Positions 18,036-26,646 of a stretch of 64,000 bases of DNA are shown here, in pieces (within the stretch, counting starts at the first letter, position 1; every line of letters starts with the position of its first letter). Both the position numbers and the translations under genes were made by a program. Source of the DNA: Asanoa siamensis (GTDB taxonomy: Bacteria; Actinomycetota; Actinomycetes; Mycobacteriales; Micromonosporaceae); NCBI RefSeq assembly GCF_016862555.1, contig NZ_BONE01000001.1, positions 225,223-289,222 on the forward strand. The letters run 5' to 3'. The notes under the pieces are model-generated. The model made no database searches. It was not told the origin of the DNA and saw only the letters and a list, made by a program, of their open reading frames with translations.

Positions 18036-18547
18036 CGCCGCTCCTCCATCAGCTCGGGCGCCAACTCCGGGCACAGGATCCGCAGCCGCTCCAGCCCACG
18101 GGCGGCCAGGCTGCGCACGGTCGCCGGCCGGCAGCCCACCAGCTCGGCGATCTCCTCGTCGGGAAGGTCCTCGAGATAGCGCAACACCAGCACGGCCCGA
18201 TGCCTCGGGCTCAGGCGCCTCAACGCCTCGCGGAGCGCCAGTCGCAGGTCGACGCCCGCGGTCCCGTCGGCGACCCGACGCTCGGGCAGCCGCTCGCTGG
18301 CCAGCTCCCGCCCGAAGCTGGGCCGCCGGAACCAGTCGATCTGCTCGCGGCACATCGCCTGGCGCAGATAGGCCTCCGGATTGCCGTTCCGTACCCGGCC
18401 CCAATGCCGGTAAGCCTTGGCCAAGGCCGATTGCAGCAGGTCCTCCGCCTGCTGCGGGTGCCCCGTCAGCCCCATCGCGAACCGGAACAGCCCCGCGGAC
18501 CGGTTCGCGACGAAGACGCTGAAGTCGTGCCGCGTATCAGCGTCCAC
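18032..18547 (-). CDS. SigE-family ECF RNA polymerase sigma factor
   Basis: A 171-residue ECF sigma factor with region 2 (FVANRSAGLFRFAMGLTGHPQQAEDLLQ and AKAYRHWGRV) and region 4 (LSPRHRAVLVLRYLEDLPDEEIAELVG followed by ATVRSLAARGLERLR). The layout matches the actinobacterial SigE-like (SACE/streptomycete) subfamily. Its GTG start is at 18547, and its stop overlaps the ATG of the coupled membrane propeller gene, which may be its anti-sigma factor. The genes it controls are unknown, though autoregulation of this operon would be usual. Confidence 0.9.
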   Translation of the reverse strand: MDADTRHDFSVFVANRSAGLFRFAMGLTGHPQQAEDLLQSALAKAYRHWGRVRNGNPEAYLRQAMCREQIDWFRRPSFGRELASERLPERRVADGTAGVDLRLALREALRRLSPRHRAVLVLRYLEDLPDEEIAELVGCRPATVRSLAARGLERLRILCPELAPELMEERR

Positions 18548-18605
18548 GCGAACTCCGTCGATCCACGCCGATAAGAACGTGAAGGCCGTCGAGCCTGTTG
18601 CAGGT

Positions 18606-19634
18606 TCAGGCGGATTCTCTGATGATCAGCTCTGTCGGCAGCATCGTGACCGGCTCGATCTCCTCGCCCGCCACCAGCCGCATGAGCTGCCGGGCCATCT
18701 CGCGGCCGATCTGCTGGATCGGTTGGCGCACCGTGGTCAGTGGCGGCTCGGTGTAGCGCGCCATCTCGATGTCGTCGAAGCCGATCACCGCGACGTCGTC
18801 GGGCACCCGTCGTCCGGCCTCGCGCAGCACCCGCAGCGCGCCGTGGGCCATCAGGTCGGAGGCCGCGAACACCGCGTCGAGCTTGGGGTCGTCGTCGAGG
18901 AGCTGGCGCATCGCGACGGTGCCGGACTCCCGGGTGAAGTCGCCGATCGCCACGATCGAGCGCCGGTCGGAGTCGCGCAGCGCCTGCCGGTAGCCGGTCA
19001 GCCGGTCGATGCCGGCCGGCATGTCCTGCGGCCCGGCGATCGTCGCGACCCGCTTGCGGCCCGACGCGAGCAGGTGCTGGACCGCGGAGACCACGCCGCC
19101 GATCTGGTCGACGTCGACGTAGGGCACCTCGACGGTGGCCCGGCCGAGCGGGCGGCCGCTGCAGACCACCGGGATGCCCATCCGGATCAGCGCGGCCGGC
19201 AGCGGGTCGGCGCCGTGCATCGAGGCGAACATGACGCCGTCGACGTGCCGGCTCATCGTGTAGCGCTCGACCCGGTCGTGGCCGGCCGTCGAGCCGGCGA
19301 TCAACAGCACGAGCTGCTTGTCGGCCGCGTCTAGCTCCATGGAGACGCCGCGGATGACGCCGTGGAAGAACGGGTCGTCGGAGAACACCCGGGTCGGCGT
19401 CTCCGGCAGGATCAGCGCCGCCGAGTCGGTGCGCTGGGTGACCAGGCTGCGCGCGGCGAGGTTCGGCACGTAGCCCAGCTCGCGGACCGCGCGCCGGACC
19501 GCCTCCTGGATCGGCTCGGCGACCGTCGTCGACCCGTTGACGACGCGCGACACGGTCGCCCGGGACACGCCTGCCCGGCGCGCCACCGCCTCCAGCGTCG
19601 GCCGCTCCCGCGTTCCGTTCTTCGCCCTGGTCAC
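18606..19634 (-). CDS. LacI-family transcriptional regulator
   Basis: A 342-residue repressor with the LacI helix-turn-helix PTLEAVARRAGVSRATVSRVVNGS and hinge helix VPNLAARSL, followed by a periplasmic-binding-protein-like effector domain (DDPFFHGVIRGV, VVCSGRPLG, AIAGPQDMPAGIDRLTGY, VIGFDDIEMARYTEPPLTTVRQP). It should bind a sugar or similar ligand. No sugar transporter or glycosidase gene lies next to it, so it seems to be an orphan regulator acting elsewhere. The GTG start is at 19634, only four bases from the end of the upstream isomerase-like gene. Confidence 0.92.
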   Translation of the reverse strand: MTRAKNGTRERPTLEAVARRAGVSRATVSRVVNGSTTVAEPIQEAVRRAVRELGYVPNLAARSLVTQRTDSAALILPETPTRVFSDDPFFHGVIRGVSMELDAADKQLVLLIAGSTAGHDRVERYTMSRHVDGVMFASMHGADPLPAALIRMGIPVVCSGRPLGRATVEVPYVDVDQIGGVVSAVQHLLASGRKRVATIAGPQDMPAGIDRLTGYRQALRDSDRRSIVAIGDFTRESGTVAMRQLLDDDPKLDAVFAASDLMAHGALRVLREAGRRVPDDVAVIGFDDIEMARYTEPPLTTVRQPIQQIGREMARQLMRLVAGEEIEPVTMLPTELIIRESA

Positions 19635-19638
19635 GGCG

Positions 19639-20400
19639 TCACCCCGTGCGTAACGCCGTCAGGAGCGTCGGGTCACCGCTGACCACCAGCACGTCGAAGC
19701 CCACCCGGCCGTAGAGCGCCAGCAACACGTCGCTCGCGGTGCCCTCGGCCTGCACGCGGGCCGGCGGCTCGTCGGTGTCGAGGAGCGTGTCGGTGTCGAG
19801 CAGCGCGACGCCCTCGCCGCGCAGCCGGACCAGCCACTCCTGGTCGGTGTCGGCCGCGAAGAGGTGCACCACGCCGTGCGGGCGTTCCTCGCTGCGGCGT
19901 CGGCCGGCCGGCAGCCAGCTGTCGAGCACCTCGGAGATGCCGTCGGCGGCCAGCTTCGCCTCGATCGGCTCGCTCGCGGCCAGCGCCATCTGGGCGTCCC
20001 AGCGGTGCACGGCCGACTCGTGGGCCATCCGCCGGTGCCAGAAGACGGCCTTCTTGGACTGCGGTGCCCAGTTCCACACCGGAGCCTCGGGGTCGGCCGC
20101 GTCCAGGGTGGCGAGCAGGCTGTCGTAGCGCATCTGCCACCAGGCCAGCGCCGCCTCGCCGGCCGGGGCGTCGGCGGGGTGCTGGCGCGGATCCGGCCGC
20201 TCGGTGCCGCCCCGCTCGACCAGCCGGGTCACCCACTCGTAGCAGCTGCCCAGGTGGTGGATCAGGTCGGTGACCGTCCAGCCGGGGCAGGACGGCACCT
20301 GCTGGTCCGGTGGGGCCTGGGCCACCGCCGCGGCGAAGGCGGCCCCCTCCGCGCGCAGCCCGCCGAGCCAGAAGTCCTTGGTGCCGTGCAGTCTGGTCAT
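19639..20400 (-). CDS. Maleylpyruvate isomerase-family mycothiol-dependent enzyme
   Basis: A 253-residue DinB-like four-helix protein of the MDMPI family. The N-terminal part has VPSCPGWTVTDLIHHLGSCYEWV, the metal-binding His of the fold, and RMAHESAVHRWDAQMA with the two further ligands. A C-terminal domain (PARVQAEGTASDVLLALYGR) is typical of the actinobacterial type. The family isomerises or detoxifies substrates with mycothiol as cofactor, which fits mshA and mshD in the same window; the real substrate is unknown. The ATG at 20400 has AAGGAG upstream. It is divergent from murB. Confidence 0.87.
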   Translation of the reverse strand: MTRLHGTKDFWLGGLRAEGAAFAAAVAQAPPDQQVPSCPGWTVTDLIHHLGSCYEWVTRLVERGGTERPDPRQHPADAPAGEAALAWWQMRYDSLLATLDAADPEAPVWNWAPQSKKAVFWHRRMAHESAVHRWDAQMALAASEPIEAKLAADGISEVLDSWLPAGRRRSEERPHGVVHLFAADTDQEWLVRLRGEGVALLDTDTLLDTDEPPARVQAEGTASDVLLALYGRVGFDVLVVSGDPTLLTALRTG

Positions 20401-20471
20401 CGGGAGCTCCTTGGTTGCCAGGCCGGACCGTCGCCACATGTGCCGGGGCCTCTCAGCCTAGGGTGAACACC

Positions 20472-21548
20472 GTGCCAGACGTTAGCGCCGAACCCCCGAC
20501 CGCCGCCGACCCGCTCGCTCCGCGGGCGTTGGCCGAGTTCACCACGCTGCGGCTGGGCGGCCCCGCGGGCCAGGTGCTGGTGGCCGAAAGTCCGGATCAA
20601 ATCGTGCAAATGGTACGCGCGACCGCACCCGCCATGATTCTGGCCGGCGGCAGCAACGTGGTGGTCGCCGACGACGGTGTCCCCGGCCCGGTGGTGCTGA
20701 TCCGCTCACGCGGTGTCGAGGTCGTGTCGTCCACCGCCGCCGAGGTCGTGGTCCGGGTGGCAGCCGGCGAGCCGTGGGACGAGTTCGTCGCGGCCACCGT
20801 CGACGCCGGCTGGTCGGGCGTCGAGTGCCTCTCCGGCATCCCGGGCTCGGCCGGCGCCACCCCGATCCAGAACGTCGGCGCCTACGGCCAGGAGGTCGCC
20901 GAGACGATCACCGGCGTCGAGGTCTACGACCGGGTCGACGACACGGTGCGCCGGATGACGCCGCCGGAGTGCCGGTTCGCCTACCGCACCAGCCTGTTCA
21001 AGCACAGCGACCGCTGGGTGGTGCTCTCGGTCGACTTCCGGCTGGCCCGCTCCACCGAGTCCGCGCCGGTCCGCTACGCCGAGCTCGCCAGGGCGCTGGC
21101 GGTGACCCAGGGCGACCGGGTGCCGCTGGCGCAGGCCCGGGCGGCCGTCCGCGCGCTGCGGGCCGGCAAGGGCATGGTGCTCGACCCGGTCGACCACGAC
21201 ACCTGGTCGGTGGGGTCGTTCTTCACCAACCCGGTGCTCGACGCGGCCGCCGCCGACCGCCTGCGCACCCGCGCCGCCGGCAGCGCCGAGCCGCCCGCCT
21301 GGCCCGCGCCGGGCGGTCTGGTCAAGGTCAGCGCGGCCTGGCTGATCGACAAGTCCGGCTTCACCAAGGGCTACGGCGGCCGGGGCGGGGTGGCCATCTC
21401 CGGCAAGCACACGCTCGCACTGACCAACCGCGGCCAGGGCAGCACCGCGGCGCTGCTCGACCTGGCCCGGGAGATCCGCGACGGCGTGCACGCGCGGTTC
21501 GGCGTCACGCTGCACCCGGAACCGGTCCTGGTGAACTGCACCCTGTGA
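20472..21548 (+). CDS. murB: UDP-N-acetylmuramate dehydrogenase
   Basis: A 358-residue FAD enzyme that reduces UDP-GlcNAc-enolpyruvate to UDP-MurNAc with NADPH in peptidoglycan precursor synthesis. LAGGSNVVVADDG and SGIPGSAGATPIQNVGAYGQ form the FAD site, YRTSLFKH contributes to the substrate site, GSFFTNPV holds the proton-donor Ser, and WLIDKSGFTKGYG lies near the C-terminus. The length suits type I MurB. The GTG at 20472 with AGGG upstream was chosen; another GTG three codons earlier (20463) is possible. Position matches Rv0482 in M. tuberculosis. A strong terminator follows. Confidence 0.95.
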   Translation: MPDVSAEPPTAADPLAPRALAEFTTLRLGGPAGQVLVAESPDQIVQMVRATAPAMILAGGSNVVVADDGVPGPVVLIRSRGVEVVSSTAAEVVVRVAAGEPWDEFVAATVDAGWSGVECLSGIPGSAGATPIQNVGAYGQEVAETITGVEVYDRVDDTVRRMTPPECRFAYRTSLFKHSDRWVVLSVDFRLARSTESAPVRYAELARALAVTQGDRVPLAQARAAVRALRAGKGMVLDPVDHDTWSVGSFFTNPVLDAAAADRLRTRAAGSAEPPAWPAPGGLVKVSAAWLIDKSGFTKGYGGRGGVAISGKHTLALTNRGQGSTAALLDLAREIRDGVHARFGVTLHPEPVLVNCTL

Positions 21549-21552
21549 AGCG

Positions 21553-21594
21553 AAGGGGGCCCGCGGCGCCTCGCGGCGCGCGGACCCCCTTCTG
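21553..21594 (+). terminator. Terminator after murB
   Basis: A GC-rich stem (AGGGGGCCCGCGGCGCC with CGGCGCGCGGACCCCCTT) with a very short loop and a following TTCT lies just past the murB stop codon. Confidence 0.8.
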
Positions 21595-21642
21595 TGACCC
21601 CCACTGGACCCCCGGGTACGCACCGGGCTGGGGGTGTTGAAC

Positions 21643-21969
21643 TCAGGCCTCGAAGCGGCGCCGGCGGTAGAACGCGGCCCAGGCGGCGATGACCGCACCG
21701 AGCAGCAGCACGCCGCCGCCGACCCCGGCGAGCACACCGGCGTCCGCACCGGTCTGCGGCAGCGTCGGCACGGGCTCCGGCGTCACGGGCTCGTCGACCG
21801 GCGTGGTCGGCGTGTCGGTGGGCGTGCAGTTGTAGCCCTGGGTCGTGGTGTCGCAGTCGTTGGGTGCCGCGTACGCGGCGGGCGCCGCCTGCGCCGCGGC
21901 ACTGCTCAGCGCGACCGCCGGGACCAGCAGCGCGAAACTGGCGAGAATGAGGGACAGCCGGTAACGCAC
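21643..21969 (-). CDS. Small LPXTG-anchored cell-surface protein
   Basis: A 108-residue precursor with an N-terminal signal peptide (RYRLSLILASFALLVPAVALSS, cleavage likely in the AQAAPAAYA region), a short mature part with two Cys (DCDTTTQGYNC) and a Thr/Pro stalk, and a complete sortase signal: LPQTG, a hydrophobic segment (AGVLAGVGGGVLLLGAVIAA) and the basic tail RRRR. A sortase should cleave LPQTG and attach it to peptidoglycan. The mature chain is only about 45 residues, so it may be a spacer or coat peptide. No sortase gene is visible in the window. The GTG start is at 21969. Confidence 0.83.
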   Translation of the reverse strand: MRYRLSLILASFALLVPAVALSSAAAQAAPAAYAAPNDCDTTTQGYNCTPTDTPTTPVDEPVTPEPVPTLPQTGADAGVLAGVGGGVLLLGAVIAAWAAFYRRRRFEA

Positions 21970-22048
21970 AGCCTGTCCTCCCCGTCTGTGTGATGGGTCG
22001 TTGTCGAACGGCCCAACGAGGCGGTGGCGATTTAGGTGTCGTGTCCGG

Positions 22049-22858
22049 TTAGGAGAATTTTGTCACTGCTGACCAGGCCACGGTCATCTCGCCGAGCCGC
22101 CAGCGGGCTGGGCGGTCCAGCACCGGCCAGCCGCCGGCCTTGACCGCGGCCACCGCCCGCATCCAGCGCTGCCGGGCACCGAAGGTCGCGTACGGCGCCG
22201 CCGCCCGCCACCCGTCGTCCAGCGCCCGCAGCAGGTCGTGCACCGGCTCGCCCGGCACGTTGTGGTGGATCAGCGCCTTGGGCAGCCGCTCGGCGAGCGT
22301 CGCCGGTGTGTCCAGCGTGGACAGCCGGGCCGCCAGGGTGAGCGAGCGCGGCCCCGCACGGTCGAGGCACACCCAGGCGGCCAGCCGGCCCAGCTCGTCG
22401 CAGGTGCCCTCGACCACGATCCCGTCCGGCGCCAGCGCACCGGTCATCGTCGCCCAGGCCGGCGCGACCTGCGCCTCGTCGTACTGGCGCAGCACGTTGA
22501 GCACCCGCACCACCACCGGCCGCAGCCCGGCCAGCTCGAAGCCACCCCGGGCGAAGCTCAGCCCGGGCGGGTCGGCAGCCGGCGCGGCCGCGGCCACCCG
22601 CGCGGGGTCGATCTCCAGCCCGACCACCCGCACGCCGGGCCGCACCCGAGCCAGCCGGGCCCGCAGCTCGACCGCGGTCACCGGGGTGGCGCCGAACCCG
22701 AGGTCCACCACCAGGGGATCGGCGGCGTCCCGTAGCAGCGGGCCGGCGTAGGCCGCGATCCAGTTGTCCACCCGGCGCAGCCGGTTGGGATTCGTGGTCC
22801 CGCGGGTGACGACCCCCTGCGGCCGCTTGCTACGCGCGCGCTCAGCTCTGCCGCCCAC
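22049..22858 (-). CDS. Class I SAM-dependent methyltransferase-like protein
   Basis: A 269-residue protein that begins soon after the SDR stop codon, with GTG at 22858 as the best start. RGTTNPNRLRRVDNWI is a conserved N-terminal block, and LVVDLGFGATPVTAVEL is motif I of a Rossmann methyltransferase, followed by VVGLEIDPARV with the acidic ribose-binding residue. The final part WRLGEMTVAWSAV is also typical of this actinobacterial group. The substrate is unknown. It is coupled to the SDR gene, with a gap of only four bases, which suggests related functions. Confidence 0.78.
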   Translation of the reverse strand: MGGRAERARSKRPQGVVTRGTTNPNRLRRVDNWIAAYAGPLLRDAADPLVVDLGFGATPVTAVELRARLARVRPGVRVVGLEIDPARVAAAAPAADPPGLSFARGGFELAGLRPVVVRVLNVLRQYDEAQVAPAWATMTGALAPDGIVVEGTCDELGRLAAWVCLDRAGPRSLTLAARLSTLDTPATLAERLPKALIHHNVPGEPVHDLLRALDDGWRAAAPYATFGARQRWMRAVAAVKAGGWPVLDRPARWRLGEMTVAWSAVTKFS

Positions 22859-22862
22859 TGTG

Positions 22863-23681
22863 CTAGCTGGTCGGCCTTTGCAGGCCGATCGGCCCTTTTG
22901 CCACCTTGTGCTGCGCGGCCTGGGCCAAGGGCCGGACAACCAGGCGGTCGACGTTGACGTGCTGCGGCCGGGTCGCGCACCAGGCGACACAGTCGGCGAC
23001 GTCGTCGGCGGTCAGCGGCATCTCGACGCCCTCGTAGACCTGCGCGGCCCGCTCCGCGTCGCCCCGGAACCGGATCGTCGCGAACTCGTCGGTGCGCACC
23101 ATGCCCGGGTCGATCTCGATCACCCGCACCGGGCGGCCGGCCAGCTCGAGCCGCAGCGTGCCGGTCAGCGCGGTCATGCCGTGCTTCGCGGCGCTGTAGC
23201 CACCCCCGCCCTCGTACACGATGAAGCCCGCGGTCGAGCTGACCATCACGATCGTGCCGGCCTGCGACGCCTCGAGCAGCGGCAGCAGCGCCTTGGTGAC
23301 GCGCAGGGTGCCGAGCACGTTGACCTCGTACATCCATTGCCAGTCGGCGACCTCGCCACGCTCGACCGGGTCGAGGCCCAGCGCGCCGCCGGCGTTGTTG
23401 ACCAGCACCGTGACCCGCTCGTCCGGGCCACCGCCCTCGCGACCCAGCGACTCGGCCAGGTCGGCCACCGCCTCGGCCAGCCCCGCGACCGACTCGTCGG
23501 AGGTGACGTCGCACGGCACGGCGACCGCGGACCCACCGGCGTCGGTGATCTGTGTCACAAGCTCGTCGAGCCGGTCGGCCCGGCGGGCGGCGAGGACGAC
23601 GGTGAACCCTTCGGTGGCCAGGCGGCGGGCCGAGGCGGCCCCGATCCCGCTGGAGGCGCCCGTGACGATCGCGATCGGCAT
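22863..23681 (-). CDS. Short-chain dehydrogenase/reductase
   Basis: A 272-residue classical SDR. The cofactor motif TGASSGIGAA is at the N-terminus, NNAGG follows, and the catalytic residues are the Ser of VMVSSTAG and YSAAKHG (YxxxK). AARRADRLDEL after the second strand favours NADP(H). The C-terminus VNVDRLVVRPLAQAAQH is shared with the Rv0484c-type enzymes, which lie next to mshA in M. tuberculosis as I recall. The ATG is at 23681. It is divergent from mshA and coupled to the methyltransferase-like gene. Confidence 0.93.
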   Translation of the reverse strand: MPIAIVTGASSGIGAASARRLATEGFTVVLAARRADRLDELVTQITDAGGSAVAVPCDVTSDESVAGLAEAVADLAESLGREGGGPDERVTVLVNNAGGALGLDPVERGEVADWQWMYEVNVLGTLRVTKALLPLLEASQAGTIVMVSSTAGFIVYEGGGGYSAAKHGMTALTGTLRLELAGRPVRVIEIDPGMVRTDEFATIRFRGDAERAAQVYEGVEMPLTADDVADCVAWCATRPQHVNVDRLVVRPLAQAAQHKVAKGPIGLQRPTS

Positions 23682-23807
23682 GCCGACAATCCTCTCGCAT
23701 CGCGTGGCGCGCCTCACTCGCGGATGAAGTCCGTCACGTCGTCTACCGCCGGGTAGGCGTAACCGGGCGCGGATAGGGAAGATGTCGCCCGGGGGAGAGG
23801 TTTACAC

Positions 23808-25208
23808 ATGGGCGCCCGGCGATATCGGGCCCGTGCGGAAGGAGCAGATGTGGTGCAGGCGCCATCCGGCGTCGTACGGCAGGCAGGCCCCCGGCCCTGG
23901 CCCCTCCCCCGACGCATCGCCACGCTGTCCGTGCACACGTCACCCCTCGATCAGCCGGGCACCGGCGACGCGGGTGGCATGAACGTCTACGTCACCGAGG
24001 TCGCCCGGCGCCTCGCCGAGGCCGGCGTCGAGACCGAGATCTTCACCCGGGCCACCTCCAGCGACCTGCCGCACACGGTCGAGATGTCGCCCGGCGTGCT
24101 GGTCCGGCACGTGATCTCCGGCCCGTTCGAGGGCCTCGCCAAGGAAGACCTGCCGGCGCAGATGTGCGCGTTCGCCACGGGCGTGCTGCGCGCCGAGGCC
24201 GCCCACGCGCCCGGCTACTACGACCTCGTGCACTCCCACTACTGGATCTCCGGCCAGGTCGGCTGGCTGGCCCGGGAGCGCTGGGGCGTGCCGCTGGTGC
24301 ACTCCGCGCACACGCTGGCCAAGGTCAAGAACGCCCAGCTCGCCTCCGGTGATCGGCCCGAGCCGCTGGCCCGCGTCGTCGGCGAGGAGCAGGTGGTCGC
24401 CGAGGCCGACCGGCTGGTGGCCAACACGACGTTCGAGGCGCGCGACCTGATCGACCGGTACGGCGCGGACCCCGACCTGGTCAGCGTCGTCGAGCCCGGC
24501 GTCGACCTCGACCGCTTCACCCCCGGCGACCAGCTCGCCGCCCGGCAGCGGCTGGGGCTGCCCGAGCGGGGCCACATCGTCGCCTTCGTCGGCCGCATCC
24601 AGCCGCTCAAGGCGCCCGACGTGCTGCTCGCCGCGGCCGCCGCGCTGCACGCCCGCGACCCGGAGATCGCCCGCGACCTGACCGTGGTGATCGTCGGCGG
24701 GCCCAGCGGCACCGGCCTCGACCGGCCCACCGCGCTGATCGAACTCGCCGCGTCGCTGGGCATCAGCCACGCCGTGCGGTTCCTGCCGCCGCAGACCGGC
24801 ACCGCCCTGGCCGACGTCTACCGGGCGGCCGACCTGGTCGCGGTGCCGTCGTACAACGAGTCCTTCGGTCTGGTCGCGCTCGAGGCGCAGGCCTGCGGCA
24901 CCCCCGTGGTCGCCGCCGCCGTCGGTGGGCTGGTCACCGCCGTCCGCGACGAGATCAGCGGCCGGCTGGTCGACGGGCACGACCCGGAGGACTGGGCCCG
25001 CGCGCTCGGCGGCCTGCTGGCCGAGCCCGGCCGGCGGGTCGAGCTGTCCCGCTGCGCCGTCCGGCATGCCAGCGAGTTCTCCTGGTCGCGCACGGCGAGC
25101 GGGCTGCTGGCGGTCTACGGTGGTGCGGTGACGGAGCATCGGGAGCGGCTGACGGCCCGGCTCGCGGGCGAGGCGGCGGCATTGGGCGCGGGCGCGATCA
25201 CGTGGTGA
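23808..25208 (+). CDS. mshA: D-inositol-3-phosphate glycosyltransferase
   Basis: A 466-residue GT-B (family 4) enzyme that transfers GlcNAc from UDP-GlcNAc to 1L-inositol-1-phosphate, the first step of mycothiol synthesis. The MshA signature [20 protein letters not shown] is intact, as are VHSHYWISG, the nucleotide-binding [10 protein letters not shown] and the C-terminal [14 protein letters not shown]. The ATG at 23808 has GGAGAGG seven bases upstream. A second start, GTG at 23853, has the stronger GGAAGGAG and would give a shorter, equally complete enzyme; the 15 extra residues are not conserved. It overlaps the YbjN-like gene by GTGA. Confidence 0.95.
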   Translation: MGARRYRARAEGADVVQAPSGVVRQAGPRPWPLPRRIATLSVHTSPLDQPGTGDAGGMNVYVTEVARRLAEAGVETEIFTRATSSDLPHTVEMSPGVLVRHVISGPFEGLAKEDLPAQMCAFATGVLRAEAAHAPGYYDLVHSHYWISGQVGWLARERWGVPLVHSAHTLAKVKNAQLASGDRPEPLARVVGEEQVVAEADRLVANTTFEARDLIDRYGADPDLVSVVEPGVDLDRFTPGDQLAARQRLGLPERGHIVAFVGRIQPLKAPDVLLAAAAALHARDPEIARDLTVVIVGGPSGTGLDRPTALIELAASLGISHAVRFLPPQTGTALADVYRAADLVAVPSYNESFGLVALEAQACGTPVVAAAVGGLVTAVRDEISGRLVDGHDPEDWARALGGLLAEPGRRVELSRCAVRHASEFSWSRTASGLLAVYGGAVTEHRERLTARLAGEAAALGAGAITW

Positions 25209-25711
25209 GCCCCGCGGAGGTGGCGGCGCTGATCGAGCGGGTCTGCGCCGAGCGGGAGCTGGCCGTCGAGTCGACGGGCGAGCTGTCCTACGTGGTGACG
25301 CTGCCCGGCACCCACAAGCTCAAGACGACCTGCAACCTCATCGTGGGCGAGCACTCCTTACGCGTCGAGGCGTTCGTCATGCGCCAGCCCGACGAGCGGC
25401 GCGAGGAGCTCTGGGCCTGGCTGCTCCAGCGCAACGCCCGGATGTACGGCGTCGCGTTCTCCATCGACCAGGTCGGTGACGTGTACCTCACCGGCCGGGT
25501 GGGCCTCACCGGCGTCACCGAGGACGAGCTCGACCGGCTGCTCGGCGCCGTGCTCACGTATGCCGATGAATCGTTCGACACGATGCTCGAAATCGGCTTC
25601 GGCACGGCGATCCGGCGCGAATGGGAGTGGCGCGTCAAGCGCGGCGAGTCCACCGCGAACCTTCAGGCATTCACCCATCTCTTTCCCGAGTCCACACCTA
25701 CCGAACGGTAA
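25205..25711 (+). CDS. YbjN-domain protein
   Basis: A 168-residue protein with the YbjN/type III chaperone-like alpha-beta fold: [51 protein letters not shown], and [23 protein letters not shown]. It has no catalytic motif and is probably a cytoplasmic partner or regulator. It follows mshA with a four-base GTGA overlap and corresponds to Rv0487, so it has been tied to mycothiol synthesis by position over long times. A GTG one codon earlier is an alternative start. Confidence 0.85.
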   Translation: MSPAEVAALIERVCAERELAVESTGELSYVVTLPGTHKLKTTCNLIVGEHSLRVEAFVMRQPDERREELWAWLLQRNARMYGVAFSIDQVGDVYLTGRVGLTGVTEDELDRLLGAVLTYADESFDTMLEIGFGTAIRREWEWRVKRGESTANLQAFTHLFPESTPTER

Positions 25712-25944
25712 GGACCGATGTGATGGGCGAGACACGCGCTCTCGCTTGTCCACTGATCTCGCGAAGAACTAGCGTTCTAGTCAGCGCCACGCTCAAGGGG
25801 TTTCGGGGGAAGCCGAGCGAAAGCGTTGGGGGTGGTGGCCCGCCGTTGGGGGACGGCCGGCCACCTGAAAACCGGCGGAGAGCGGGCGACGCTTACGGGG
25901 GTGGGCGTCGTCTGCCCCGCCGGTTCGCTTTTTAAGCTGGTCGC
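25712..25944. other. Structured intergenic region before peptidase E
   Basis: This 233-base gap contains AGAACTAGCGTTCT (a 5-bp-arm inverted repeat near 25766), several short GC-rich potential stems (GGCGACGC with GCGTCGTC near 25898-25914), and a TTTTT tract near 25929, which may form a terminator for the mshA operon. No open frame with coding features is seen. Confidence 0.45.
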
Positions 25945-26643
25945 GTGCCCCGCCCGCCGCAGATCTTCGCCGTCTCGCCCGTCGCCCCGCCGCCCGGTCA
26001 GCGCAGCGCCCTGCTCCACCACGCGATCTCGCTGACCGGCGTGCCCCGCGCCAAGGTCTGCTTCGTCACCACCGCCGTCGGCGACGACCCGGCCGCGATC
26101 GCCTCGCTGCACGAGGTGCTCCGCACCGCCGACGACGCGGAGGCGAGCCACCTCCAGCTCTTCCCGCAGCCCAACGTCCGCGACGTGCGGTCGTTCCTGC
26201 TCTCCCGCGACCTGATCTGGGTCAGCGGGGGCAGCGTGGTCAACCTGCTGGCGGTCTGGCGGGCGCACCGCCTCGACGAGATCCTGCGCGAGTGCTGGGA
26301 CGCCGGCGTGGTGCTGGGCGGCGGCAGCGCCGGCAGCATCTGCTGGCACGCGGGCGGCACCACCGACTCGTTCTCCGACGACCTCGACCCGGTGACCGAC
26401 GCGCTGCGCTTCCTGCCCTACAGCAACAGCGTCCACCATGACGCCACCAACCAGCCGCGCAAGGTCCTGTTCCAGCGGCTCGTCGACGACGGCACGCTGC
26501 CCGCCGGGTACGCGACCGACGACGGCACCGGCCTGCACTACGTGGGCACCGACCTCGTCGAGGCGGTGACCGCCCGGCCCGGGGCCGACGCCTACCGCGT
26601 GGAACCGGGCGTGCACCGGCCCCTGGGCGCCCGCCCGATCTAA
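25945..26643 (+). CDS. Peptidase E-like serine peptidase (family S51)
   Basis: A 232-residue S51-family protein with the nucleophile elbow LGGGSAGSICW, the Ser lying in GSAGS, and VSGGSVVNLLAVW upstream. LPYSNSVHHDATNQPR carries the His expected for the catalytic set. Peptidase E removes N-terminal Asp from dipeptides, and relatives act as cyanophycinases; the exact substrate here is not known. The start is GTG at 25945. It is convergent with the DMT permease gene, three bases apart. Confidence 0.88.
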   Translation: MPRPPQIFAVSPVAPPPGQRSALLHHAISLTGVPRAKVCFVTTAVGDDPAAIASLHEVLRTADDAEASHLQLFPQPNVRDVRSFLLSRDLIWVSGGSVVNLLAVWRAHRLDEILRECWDAGVVLGGGSAGSICWHAGGTTDSFSDDLDPVTDALRFLPYSNSVHHDATNQPRKVLFQRLVDDGTLPAGYATDDGTGLHYVGTDLVEAVTARPGADAYRVEPGVHRPLGARPI

Positions 26644-26646
26644 GTC

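Noticed and set aside
18606..19634. Sugar utilisation operon controlled by the LacI regulator
   Set aside because: Neighbours are a mycothiol-dependent enzyme and a sigma factor operon; no sugar transport or hydrolase genes.
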